DNA of 64,000 bases from an uncultured Acetatifactor sp. (GTDB lineage: Bacteria > Bacillota > Clostridia > Lachnospirales > Lachnospiraceae): assembly GCA_910585665.1 (NCBI GenBank), contig CAJUFI010000003.1:22525-86524 (forward strand), written 5' to 3'. The position numbers and the translations under genes were made by a program. A model generated the notes under the pieces. That model was not told the origin of the DNA. It did not search any database and saw nothing but the letters and a program-made list of their open reading frames with translations. Numbering within the stretch: position 1 is the first letter of the stretch; the number at the start of each line of letters is the position of its first letter. Shown here piece after piece: positions 8,303 through 15,663 of this stretch.

Positions 8303-8861
8303 TGAGGCGAAGGCCATTCTGATAGAGCACAATCTGCGGCTGGTGGTGTACATAGCGAAGAAATTCGACAATACGGGGGTGGGCGTGGAGGACCTGATAT
8401 CCATCGGCACCATCGGCCTGATCAAGTCCATCAACACTTTCAAGCCGGACAAGAACATCAAGCTGGCCACCTATGCCTCCCGGTGCATCGAGAATGAGAT
8501 TTTGATGTATCTGCGCCGGAACAACAAGACCAAGCTGGAGGTGTCCATCGATGAGCCGCTGAACGTGGACTGGGACGGGAACGAGCTTCTGCTGTCGGAC
8601 ATCTTGGGCACGGACGAGGACGTGATCTACCGGGACATCGAGAACGAGGTGGAGAGGAAGCTCCTCATGGGCGCTATCAGCAAGCTGTCCGAGCGGGAGA
8701 AGAAGATTATCAATCTGCGCTTCGGCCTTGGCACCAAGGACGGGCAGGAGATGACCCAGAAGGAGGTGGCGTCGCTGCTGGGCATCTCTCAGTCCTACAT
8801 CTCCCGCCTGGAAAAGAAAATCATGCGCCAGCTAAAAAAAGAAATGAGCAATCATATTTAG
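8124..8861 (+). CDS. sigE: RNA polymerase sporulation sigma factor SigE (pro-form)
   Basis: Mother-cell-specific early sporulation sigma factor. The 245-residue product has a basic pro-sequence of about 30 residues ending just before YIGGAEVLPPPL, the region where SpoIIGA cleaves the Bacillus protein. Region 2 (NLRLVVYIAKKF, ATYASRCIENEILMYLRR) and region 4 (SQSYISRLEKKIMRQLKKE) follow. The start lies inside the upstream spoIIGA frame. Co-transcription with spoIIGA is expected. No clear terminator was seen downstream. Confidence 0.96.
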   Translation: MILKVTIPGKMQFKMIRREKLLLRGKGEIHYIGGAEVLPPPLEMEKESKVISDLGTEYDDEAKAILIEHNLRLVVYIAKKFDNTGVGVEDLISIGTIGLIKSINTFKPDKNIKLATYASRCIENEILMYLRRNNKTKLEVSIDEPLNVDWDGNELLLSDILGTDEDVIYRDIENEVERKLLMGAISKLSEREKKIINLRFGLGTKDGQEMTQKEVASLLGISQSYISRLEKKIMRQLKKEMSNHI

Positions 8862-9014
8862 GCTATGCAAAAAGGATAAAATGGGGTACAATATTAGCAT
8901 AGGAAGAAACTTAGTAGAAACTTATCGGAAAAGAGTCTTATTTTTCGGTGGAACACACTGACGACTGACAGGACAGGTATAATTACGTTGATACAGCGAA
9001 ATGATATATTATCG

Positions 9015-9311
9015 ATGGAATATTTGAAGAAGACGGAGTTCACCGGCTGCCACCAGGGCATGCGGTACCGTCTGGAGGGCATAGCCGACGCGGAGGGCAT
9101 CGCCGATAAGTCTGGCGGGAAAAAACTCCGCTGTACGGTGTGGCCGGAGCCCTTTGCGTTTTTTAGGACACCTGAGGAGAAAAAGGAAACGGCGGAGTTT
9201 CCTTTTGGAGAGGACGGCGTAGAAGAGGCCATCTGCTGGATGAACGGCCGGCTTTCAGAGGAACCTGACAAGTGGGACCGGGCGCAGGAGAACTGGGACG
9301 ACTATCAGTGA
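9015..9311 (+). CDS. Small hypothetical protein (98 aa)
   Basis: I do not recognise this family. It is a soluble, acidic product beginning MEYLKKTEFTGCHQGMRYRLEG, with a Trp/Pro/Phe-rich centre (CTVWPEPFAFFRTPEEKK) and an acidic end rich in Asp, Glu and Trp. Codon use matches the neighbours, so it is probably real. The ATG at 9015 is a guess; an in-frame TTG at 8988 has GGACAGG about ten bases upstream and would add nine residues. A TATAAT-like -10 at 8978-8983 lacks a convincing -35. It sits between sigE and a VanZ-like gene on the same strand. Confidence 0.6.
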   Translation: MEYLKKTEFTGCHQGMRYRLEGIADAEGIADKSGGKKLRCTVWPEPFAFFRTPEEKKETAEFPFGEDGVEEAICWMNGRLSEEPDKWDRAQENWDDYQ

Positions 9312-9357
9312 TTCGGGCCCGGCCGGACTTTCTGTATTGATTTGCGGAGAAAACAAC

Positions 9358-9879
9358 ATGTTTAAACATATATATCGGGATATGATGTCCATGGTGAAGC
9401 ATCTTCCTTACGGCTTCCTCATAGGGCTTCCTGTTGCTACCCTTCTTTTGTGGGCGATGGACAGGGCGAGGAGGCGAAAGGGAGAGCCGCCTGTCTCGAA
9501 ACTGCCGGTGGCGGCATTTGGAATTTACCTTTCCATGATGCTGGTCATCACATTTCTTTCCAGGGAGAGCGGCAACAGTAAGGGATTTGACCTGGAACTG
9601 TTCTCCACATGGGGGATCAACGATCGGAACAATGCTTATGTCATAGAAAATATCATGCTTTTTGTCCCCTACGGCTTTCTGGGCAGCTGGGCTTTTGAGA
9701 AGATGGGGAACTTTTTTCGCTGCCTGGCGCTGGGAGCGCTCACCAGTCTGTGCATTGAAAGCCTGCAGCTGGTGACCGGGAGGGGTTTTTTTCAGATAGA
9801 CGACATCCTGACCAATACCCTGGGGGCCGTGATTGGCTGCCTGGTGTACCGGCTGTTCCTGTTCTGCGGGAAGAAGTGA
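9358..9879 (+). CDS. VanZ-like family membrane protein
   Basis: A 173-residue polytopic membrane protein with the VanZ-domain layout: four to five hydrophobic segments and the conserved pieces NIMLFVPYGFLG and ESLQLVTGRGFFQIDDILTNTLGAVIG. VanZ proteins are named from a teicoplanin-resistance gene, but most members have no proven function. The ATG at 9358 follows GCGGAGA. It is the last + strand gene before the inverted sigG. Confidence 0.88.
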   Translation: MFKHIYRDMMSMVKHLPYGFLIGLPVATLLLWAMDRARRRKGEPPVSKLPVAAFGIYLSMMLVITFLSRESGNSKGFDLELFSTWGINDRNNAYVIENIMLFVPYGFLGSWAFEKMGNFFRCLALGALTSLCIESLQLVTGRGFFQIDDILTNTLGAVIGCLVYRLFLFCGKK

Positions 9880-9921
9880 CAGGGAAATCCGTCGGAGGTG
9901 TGTTATGTAAGGGGGACCGCT

Positions 9922-10701
9922 TTATGCGGTCAGGTAGGTGCGCATGGTGCGCAGGGCATTTTTCTCCAGGCGGGAGACCTGGGCCTGGGAGATGCCGATG
10001 GCCTCCGCTACTTCCATCTGGGTCTTGCCCTCGAAGAACCGCAGGGAGATGATTTCATGCTCCCTGGGATTGAGGCGCTTCATGGCTTCACTCAGGGAGA
10101 GGTGCTCCACCCAGTTCTCCTCCTTGTTCTTTTTGTCGCTGATCTGGTCCATCACATACAGTGTGTCGCCGCCGTCCGTCAGGATGGGCTCGTAGAGGCT
10201 CATGGGGTTCTGGATGGCATCCAGGGCGTAGGCGATGTCCTCCTTGGAGATGCCGATTTCTGTGGCGATCTCTTCGATGGAGGGCTCTTTCAGGTTCTTC
10301 CTGGTGAGGGCGTCCCTGGCGTAGATCGCTTTATAGGCAGTGTCCTTCAAGGAGCGTGACACGCGCATGGTGCTGTTGTCCCGCAGGAACCTTCTGATCT
10401 CGCCGATGATCATGGGCACGGCGTATGTGGAGAATTTCACGTTCAGGGATGTGTCGAAATTATCGATGGCCTTGATCAGCCCGATACAGCCAATCTGGAA
10501 CAGATCGTCCACATTTTCATTGCTGGAGGAGAAGCGTTTGATGACGCTCAGGACCAGCCGCAGATTCCCCTCGATATAAGCTTCTCTGGCCTTTTCGTCC
10601 CCGGCCTCAATCTGCTGGAAGAGGGCTTCTTTTTCATCTGCTTTCAGCAATGGGAGCTTGGAAGTATTCACGCCGCAGATTTCCACTTTTCCCTGTGTCA
10701 T
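9922..10701 (-). CDS. sigG: RNA polymerase forespore sigma factor SigG
   Basis: Late forespore sigma factor, 259 residues, no pro-sequence. The N-terminus MTQGKVEICGVNTSKLPLL is the SigG-type leader segment. Region 2 (NLRLVLSVIKRFSSSNENVD, KFSTYAVPMIIGEIRRFLRD) and region 4 (GISQAQVSRLEKNALRTMR) are intact. GAGG precedes the ATG by about six bases. The gene points opposite to spoIIGA-sigE; in many Firmicutes sigG follows sigE in the same direction, so a local inversion is likely. Upstream are a sigma-F/G-type promoter and a leader hairpin. Confidence 0.96.
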   Translation of the reverse strand: MTQGKVEICGVNTSKLPLLKADEKEALFQQIEAGDEKAREAYIEGNLRLVLSVIKRFSSSNENVDDLFQIGCIGLIKAIDNFDTSLNVKFSTYAVPMIIGEIRRFLRDNSTMRVSRSLKDTAYKAIYARDALTRKNLKEPSIEEIATEIGISKEDIAYALDAIQNPMSLYEPILTDGGDTLYVMDQISDKKNKEENWVEHLSLSEAMKRLNPREHEIISLRFFEGKTQMEVAEAIGISQAQVSRLEKNALRTMRTYLTA

Positions 10702-10717
10702 TGTATGCCTCGTTTCT

Positions 10718-10731
10718 GCGCCTGCAGGCGC
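10718..10731 (-). promoter_or_regulatory. Perfect palindrome in the sigG leader
   Basis: GCGCCTGCAGGCGC reads the same on both strands. In the sigG transcript it can fold as a five-pair GC stem with a UGCA loop, ending about seven bases before the ribosome site. It could lower translation initiation; in Bacillus subtilis a leader hairpin tuning sigG translation has been reported. Confidence 0.6.
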
Positions 10732-10746
10732 GTTGGATTATAGTGG

Positions 10747-10776
10747 TAGTATGTACCCGGAGCGGAAAAATATTCT
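10747..10776 (-). promoter_or_regulatory. Sigma-F/sigma-G-type promoter for sigG
   Basis: On the minus strand GAATA (-35, fits GHATR) and CATACTA (-10, fits CATNHTA) are separated by 17 bases. The inferred transcription start is near 10740, about 40 bases before the sigG ATG. It fits autoregulation by SigG with initial firing by SigF. Confidence 0.68.
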
Positions 10777-10883
10777 CCCCGGGGCCGGAAAACAAAATTT
10801 ATGCCTGTCTGCCGTTCTCATCTGCACGGTCTGCCGCATACCTCTAATAGTAGGGATTTCCATAATAGAGGGAGGGACTGACC

Positions 10884-11117
10884 ATGTTGTATTCTGAGCT
10901 GAAATGCAAGGATGTCATCAATATCAAGAACTGCAAAAAACTGGGGAGGGTGTGCGACCTGGAATTCGACCCCTGCAGCGGCTGCATCTGCAAGATCATG
11001 GTGCCGGGGGGCAATAAGCTGCTGGGCTTTCTGAACTGCGAGCCGAACGTTGTCATTCCGTTCAAGGACATCAGGCAGATAGGGCCGGATATTATTCTCG
11101 TTGACATCCACTGCTGA
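10884..11117 (+). CDS. YlmC/YmxH family sporulation protein
   Basis: A 77-residue single PRC-barrel-like domain protein (MLYSELKCKDVINIKNCKKL, GRVCDLEFDPCSG, FKDIRQIGPDIILVDI), the typical size and sequence of the YlmC/YmxH family found in spore formers. The molecular role is unknown. Four or five cysteines are present, more than usual for such a small protein. A strong GGGAGGGA site lies before the ATG. It is divergent from sigG, with the sigG promoter in the spacer between them. Confidence 0.87.
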   Translation: MLYSELKCKDVINIKNCKKLGRVCDLEFDPCSGCICKIMVPGGNKLLGFLNCEPNVVIPFKDIRQIGPDIILVDIHC

Positions 11118-11148
11118 ATATGATACGTTAATCGTAGGAACGGATGCG

Positions 11149-11302
11149 GCCAGAAAGTGTCTGCTGGAAATGGTGCCAGACGGTCAGATGCGGGACTGGA
11201 AACAGCATGTGTCCAACAGCGCCCAGAGAATTTACAGACGCTGAGCGGCTGGAAATTGTCTGCCAGGAATTAGGTGCTGTTGGTCAGATGCGGGACTGGA
11301 AT
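11149..11302 (+). repeat. Dispersed intergenic repeat, two tandem copies upstream of nrdR
   Basis: Two related units of about 55 bases (11149-11201 and 11243-11301) both end in GGTCAGATGCGGGACTGGAA, an exact 20-base match. Between them lies CAGAGAATTTAC with an imperfect inverted partner near 11250-11263 that could form a hairpin. The same hairpin-plus-tail arrangement recurs upstream of iscU at 14827-14925. The second unit leads straight into the nrdR ribosome site. Confidence 0.7.
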
Positions 11303-11314
11303 GGAGAAAACGAG

Positions 11315-11764
11315 ATGAAATGTCCTTATTGTAATCATGAGAATACGAGAGTGATTGATTCGCGGCCGGCAGAGGATAATAATTCCATCCGCCGCAGACG
11401 GGCCTGCGATGAATGCGGGAAGCGTTTCACCACATATGAGAAGATTGAGACCATCCCTCTGATCATCATCAAGAAGGATGACAACCGGGAGACCTACGAC
11501 CGGGCCAAGATAGAGGGCGGCCTGCTGCGGGCCTGCCATAAAAGGCCGGTGAGCGTCCAGCAGATCACTTCTCTGGTGGACGCAGTGGAGAACGAAATCT
11601 TCAACAGGGAGGAAAAGGAGATTTCCAGCCAGGTAATTGGAGAGCTGCTGATGAACAAGCTCAAAGACCTGGATGCGGTGGCCTATGTGCGCTTTGCCTC
11701 GGTCTACAGGGAGTTCAAGGACGTGAACACCTTCGTCGATGAGCTGAAGAAGATACTGGAGTAG
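11315..11764 (+). CDS. nrdR: Transcriptional repressor NrdR
   Basis: Zinc- and nucleotide-binding repressor of ribonucleotide reductase genes. At 149 residues it matches the family length: the N-terminal zinc ribbon MKCPYCNHENTRVIDSR with CDECGKRF, then an ATP-cone domain (IIKKDDNRETYDRAKIEGGL). The ATG at 11315 is chosen because it gives the canonical MKCPYC start; the frame is open farther upstream but that part is repeat sequence. No NrdR boxes were recognised in this window. Confidence 0.96.
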   Translation: MKCPYCNHENTRVIDSRPAEDNNSIRRRRACDECGKRFTTYEKIETIPLIIIKKDDNRETYDRAKIEGGLLRACHKRPVSVQQITSLVDAVENEIFNREEKEISSQVIGELLMNKLKDLDAVAYVRFASVYREFKDVNTFVDELKKILE

Positions 11765-12069
11765 TGTACAAAAAGCCTGCCGCTATGTCGAGGGCTCCTC
11801 TCTCTCGTGAGTCGGGCGCGATGGAGAAGATTCATGGCAGGTTTTTGCGACCGCGAATATATGCTCGTGAACGCATTTAATTGCCGCTTTCAGCTCTGGA
11901 TTGCCGATGCGTTCAACGTTTACAGTGCAGAGGCATTTTTCCGAGCGCGTTTTTTGCGCTTTGCCTGCACAAATTGTCGATACCGGATGCGCTCTTCCGC
12001 ATGGAGACCGGAAAACGGCTCTGTGCGGAAGAGTTTGCTGCATTTGGCGTCAGAACAGGGCGCGACGGC
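11765..12069. other. Convergent intergenic region between nrdR and spoVB
   Basis: About 305 bases without a convincing gene. At 11772-11851 CCTGCC and GGCAGG flank a roughly 65-base structured loop and are bordered by an A-run on one side and a T-run on the other. This could serve as a loose two-way terminator for the converging genes. Nothing else was recognised; several short ORFs overlap but look like chance. Confidence 0.4.
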
Positions 12070-13461
12070 TCAATGTTTTCTGAAGAAACGGTACAAACAG
12101 ATAAGATAGAGCGCTCCCAGGGTCAGCTGGCTGACCAGGAGCCCCCACAGATACCCTGTCATCCCGAACCGGGGGACGGCCAGGAAGACGAACCCTAACC
12201 GAATCAGCAGACAGACCACGTTCATGACGAAGGTATGCCCTGCCAGCCCCAGCCCCTGCAGAATGCTGGACAGGGTGGTGTCCAGATACAGGAAGGGGCA
12301 GATGAAGCCCAAAGTGGTGATGAAATAACCGGCCAGAGGGCTGTGGAACAGGGTGCTGCCTGCCCATCTGCCAAACAGCACGAAGCATCCCAGGCAGCCA
12401 AAGCCCATGGCCCCGCAGTATTTCACGGTGCGGACAGTGGCGTTCTTTACCGCGTCCATGTTTCCCAGGGCATAATTTTCCGAGATGACCGGCAGCAGAA
12501 GGACAGCCACGGAGCTGGTCAGCGCGTTTGGGAAGAAGATGAAAGGCATGGCCATGCCGGTGAACACGCCGTATACGCTTAGGGACGTGGCGGTGTCGTA
12601 GCCGTAGAGCCGCAGCCTTGCGGGAATGGACACTGCTTCCACGCTCTGCAGAAGGTTCAGCACGATGCGGTTGGCGGTCAGCGGCAGGGCCATGGCCAGC
12701 AGCTTGCGGGCAAGGCTTTCTCCGGAGTTCTTGCGGAAGGGGGAGAGACCTTGCGGCGGAAGCCGCAGAGCGGCAGCCTTTCGGGGCAGCGTTTCCCTGT
12801 GTCTCGGGCAGACAGCCGCAATGGTCATTAACATGGAGAAGAACTCTCCCACGGTGAGCCCCAGAACTGCCACGCTGATAGACGGCTTGCGTCCAAGGGA
12901 CAGGATATGGGAAGACACTATGTACACGCAGCCCACCCGGGCAATTTGCTCCAAAAGCTGGGAGCCTGCCGGAATCCCGGCTTTTTTGATGCCGTAGAAA
13001 TAGCCGTTGATGCAGGAGTGGACCGCGCTGAGCGGAACGGAAAAGGAAAGCACCCGCAGCATGGAAGCCGTGCGGGGTTCCTGGAGCAGACTTGTGGAAA
13101 TGGTGTCCGCGAAGCAGAACAGGACGGCATTACAGGCCAGGGACAGGGGCAATGAGATGCCGAGTCCCACGATAAGAGGGCGCAGCGAAGGCCTTTTTTG
13201 CGTGGCAGCCTGTTCCGCCACCAGCTTGGAGATGGCCGTCTGGTACCCGGCGGCGGTGAGGGAGAAGGACAGGGACAGCACAGGGCCCAGCAGCTGGTAA
13301 ATGCCCATCCCCTCCTCCCCGAACAGCCGGGAGAGATAGATGCGGTACAGGAAGCCGATGAGCCTGCTGACGATGCCGGTGGCGGTGAGGATAAAGGTGC
13401 CCACGATCAGAGGATGACGTTGTTTCGTTTTCATATACATAGACAGACTTTCGTTTTTCAT
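12070..13461 (-). CDS. spoVB: SpoVB/MurJ-like polysaccharide flippase
   Basis: A polytopic protein of the MOP superfamily (MurJ/SpoVB/Wzx) with about 12-14 membrane segments. It begins near KTKQRHPLIVGTFILTATG and includes RLIGFLYRIYLSRLFGEEGMG, a sequence typical of SpoVB-like proteins. SpoVB is needed for spore cortex formation and is thought to flip lipid-linked precursors. The start is uncertain: ATGs at 13461, 13440 and 13434 all lack a good ribosome site, and the open frame running to 13701 overlaps the iscS promoter and gene. A vegetative MurJ-type lipid II flippase is the alternative, but the sporulation-rich context favours SpoVB. Confidence 0.8.
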   Translation of the reverse strand: MKNESLSMYMKTKQRHPLIVGTFILTATGIVSRLIGFLYRIYLSRLFGEEGMGIYQLLGPVLSLSFSLTAAGYQTAISKLVAEQAATQKRPSLRPLIVGLGISLPLSLACNAVLFCFADTISTSLLQEPRTASMLRVLSFSVPLSAVHSCINGYFYGIKKAGIPAGSQLLEQIARVGCVYIVSSHILSLGRKPSISVAVLGLTVGEFFSMLMTIAAVCPRHRETLPRKAAALRLPPQGLSPFRKNSGESLARKLLAMALPLTANRIVLNLLQSVEAVSIPARLRLYGYDTATSLSVYGVFTGMAMPFIFFPNALTSSVAVLLLPVISENYALGNMDAVKNATVRTVKYCGAMGFGCLGCFVLFGRWAGSTLFHSPLAGYFITTLGFICPFLYLDTTLSSILQGLGLAGHTFVMNVVCLLIRLGFVFLAVPRFGMTGYLWGLLVSQLTLGALYLICLYRFFRKH

Positions 13462-13482
13462 CAGTATATTCTTTTTGGACAG

Positions 13483-13511
13483 TTGACAGAACAAGGGGTG
13501 GGTGCTATACT
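13483..13511 (+). promoter_or_regulatory. Sigma-A promoter for iscS-iscU
   Basis: TTGACA (13483-13488) and TATACT (13506-13511) with a 17-base spacer. The leader to the iscS ATG would be about 125 bases. No IscR-like site was recognised in it. Confidence 0.75.
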
Positions 13512-13642
13512 TATTCCTAGTTGCATGGTATGAATTAAAAACCATGAAATTCCCTGGTTTCAGGAAGGGAAAATCGCTTCGGCGCAATCTGGAAGGCCCC
13601 GGAAGGACACGGGCTTCATCAGAAGAGAGGAGACAAGCAGAC

Positions 13643-14818
13643 ATGATATATCTGGACAACGCCGCCACCACGAAGACGGCACCGGAGGTAGTGGAGGCCA
13701 TGCTGCCTTATTTTACGGAGTGCTACGGCAACCCCAGCGCCATCTACTCCCTGGGCTCCGCCGGGAAAAAGGCCATAAGCGAAGCCAGGCGGACCATCGC
13801 GGGGGCAATCGGCGCGAAACAGGAGGAAATCTATTTCACGGCAGGGGGCACGGAAGCGGACAACTGGGCCCTGAAAGCCGTGGCTGAAAGCTGCAGCGCC
13901 AGGGGAAGGCACATCATCACCACGAAGATAGAGCACCACGCGGTACTGCACACTTGCCGGTATCTGGAAAAGAACGGCTATCAGGTGACCTATCTGGATG
14001 TGGACGAATACGGGCTGGTGGACCTGGACGTCCTCCGTGCCGCCATCCGGCCTGACACCATCCTGATCAGCGTCATGTTCGCCAACAACGAGATCGGTAC
14101 CGTGGAACCCGTCAGAGAGATCGGAAAGCTATCCAGGGAGCGGGGCATCCTCTTCCATACGGACGCGGTACAGGCCTTCGGCCAGATTCCCATCGACGTG
14201 GAGGAAATGAACATTGACCTGCTCAGCGCCAGCGCCCATAAGCTGAACGGCCCCAAGGGCGCAGGCATGCTCTATGTCCGTTCGGGTGTGAAAATCCGTT
14301 CTTTCATACACGGCGGAGCACAGGAGCGCAGCAGAAGGGCGGGGACGGAAAACGTTCCGGGCATCGTAGGTTTTGCCGCCGCTGTCCGGAGGGCCCTCCG
14401 CATCATGGAGGAGAAGACGGCGAAAGAAAAGGCCCTCCGGGACTATCTGATTGGGCAGATTGAGACGCAGATACCGTACTGCCGCCTGAACGGCCACCGG
14501 GAGAAGCGCCTTCCGGGAAACGTGAACGTTTCCTTTCAATTCATAGAAGGCGAGTCCCTTCTGATCATGCTGGACATGAAGGGCATCTGCGCGTCCAGCG
14601 GCTCGGCCTGTACTTCCGGTTCTCTGGACCCCTCCCATGTGCTGCTGGCGATTGGCCTCAGGCACGAGGAGGCCCATGGTTCCCTGAGGATGACGCTTTC
14701 GGAGGAGAACACGAAGGAAGAGATGGACATTGTGGTAGAACAGTTAAAACAGATTGTGAACAGGCTCCGGGACATGTCGCCCCTGTACGAGGACTTCTTA
14801 AAGTCGCAGAAGGGATGA
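13643..14818 (+). CDS. iscS: Cysteine desulfurase (IscS/NifS type)
   Basis: PLP-dependent enzyme that takes sulfur from cysteine and hands it to the scaffold protein encoded next. The 391-residue product starts at the canonical MIYLDNAATTKTAPEV. The PLP lysine is in SASAHKLNGPKGAGMLYVR, and the catalytic cysteine lies in the flexible SSGSACTSGSLDPSHVLLA loop, as in group I desulfurases. GAGGAG precedes the ATG by about ten bases. Although the frame is open from 13502, the -10 of the promoter lies there. Its usual partner iscU follows after a 112-base repeat-bearing spacer. Confidence 0.95.
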   Translation: MIYLDNAATTKTAPEVVEAMLPYFTECYGNPSAIYSLGSAGKKAISEARRTIAGAIGAKQEEIYFTAGGTEADNWALKAVAESCSARGRHIITTKIEHHAVLHTCRYLEKNGYQVTYLDVDEYGLVDLDVLRAAIRPDTILISVMFANNEIGTVEPVREIGKLSRERGILFHTDAVQAFGQIPIDVEEMNIDLLSASAHKLNGPKGAGMLYVRSGVKIRSFIHGGAQERSRRAGTENVPGIVGFAAAVRRALRIMEEKTAKEKALRDYLIGQIETQIPYCRLNGHREKRLPGNVNVSFQFIEGESLLIMLDMKGICASSGSACTSGSLDPSHVLLAIGLRHEEAHGSLRMTLSEENTKEEMDIVVEQLKQIVNRLRDMSPLYEDFLKSQKG

Positions 14819-14826
14819 GGGAAGAC

Positions 14827-14925
14827 AGCGCCCCAGAGAATTTACGGACGCATTGCTATTGCGGCCGTAAATTCTCTGCCCATGTCCGGGTGCAGTGCGG
14901 AGCAGATGCGGAACTGGAATAGGAG
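14827..14925 (+). repeat. Dispersed hairpin repeat between iscS and iscU
   Basis: Perfect 14-base inverted repeat CAGAGAATTTACGG (14834-14847) and its complement (14865-14878), with an inner CGCA/TGCG pairing. No T-run follows, so it is not an ordinary terminator. The tail continues GCAGATGCGGAACTGGAATA into the AGGAGG ribosome site of iscU. The arms and tail match the element upstream of nrdR. Confidence 0.78.
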
Positions 14926-14930
14926 GAATT

Positions 14931-15374
14931 ATGTATAGCGAAAAGGTGATGGATCATTTCCAGAATCCCAGAAATATGGGAGAGATAGAAAACGCCAGCG
15001 GCGTGGGAACCGTAGGGAACGCCAAATGCGGCGATATCATGAGGATTTTCCTGGACATCGATGAAGGCGGCGTCATCCGGGAAGCGAAATTCAAGACCTT
15101 CGGCTGCGGGGCCGCCGTGGCCACCAGCTCCATGGCCACGGAACTGGTCAGGGGCAAGACAGTCCAGGAGGCTCTGCAGGTGACCAACAAAGCCGTGATG
15201 GAAGCTCTGGACGGGCTTCCCCCGGTGAAAGTCCACTGCTCCCTTCTGGCCGAGGAAGCCATCCACGCCGCCCTCTGGGACTATGCGGAAAAGCATGGCA
15301 TTGCCATAGAGGGCCTGGAAAAGCCCAAAAACGACATCCATGAAGGCGAGGAAGAGGGCGGGGAAGAAGGCTGA
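14931..15374 (+). CDS. iscU: Iron-sulfur cluster scaffold protein (IscU/NifU N-terminal)
   Basis: A 147-residue scaffold on which Fe-S clusters are assembled. The three ligand cysteines are in NAKCGD, FGCGAAVATSS and VHCSLLAEEA. The start MYSEKVMDHFQNPRNMG is canonical and AGGAGG lies four bases before the ATG. It lacks the C-terminal Nfu domain of full NifU. The C-terminal end is very acidic (EGEEEGGEEG). It forms a two-gene unit with iscS. Confidence 0.94.
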   Translation: MYSEKVMDHFQNPRNMGEIENASGVGTVGNAKCGDIMRIFLDIDEGGVIREAKFKTFGCGAAVATSSMATELVRGKTVQEALQVTNKAVMEALDGLPPVKVHCSLLAEEAIHAALWDYAEKHGIAIEGLEKPKNDIHEGEEEGGEEG

Positions 15375-15542
15375 GAAAGACCGGAATACTGGATTAGGGA
15401 CGGCGTCCACCCTACGGTCAGCGGGCTTCATTCCATATATGGCCGGCGCTATGCAGTGGGGTTACTCGGAAATGCTAACTGTTAAGCAGTAAAGGTGTGG
15501 AAAAATATTTGTGACGGAATGGATTTGGTGACTTCCATCATC

Positions 15543-15571
15543 TGGACAATTCCCTGCAATTCTGATACAAT
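15543..15571 (+). promoter_or_regulatory. Sigma-A-type promoter for lepA, with leader hairpin
   Basis: TGGACA (15543-15548) and TACAAT (15566-15571), spacer 17. In the leader GAGAGC (15617-15622) and GCTCTC (15630-15635) can form a hairpin. The rest of the 289-base iscU-lepA gap shows nothing I recognise. Confidence 0.55.
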
Positions 15572-15663
15572 CATAACAGTTCAGACAGACCGCTGCAATC
15601 AGCGCTGCCGGAACGTGAGAGCGCAGCATGCTCTCAAATACCAAAAGGAACGAGGAATCATAG

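Noticed and set aside
9914..9931. Hairpin GACCGC/GCGGTC as sigG terminator
   Set aside because: It overlaps the sigG stop codon and lacks a T-run on the minus strand.
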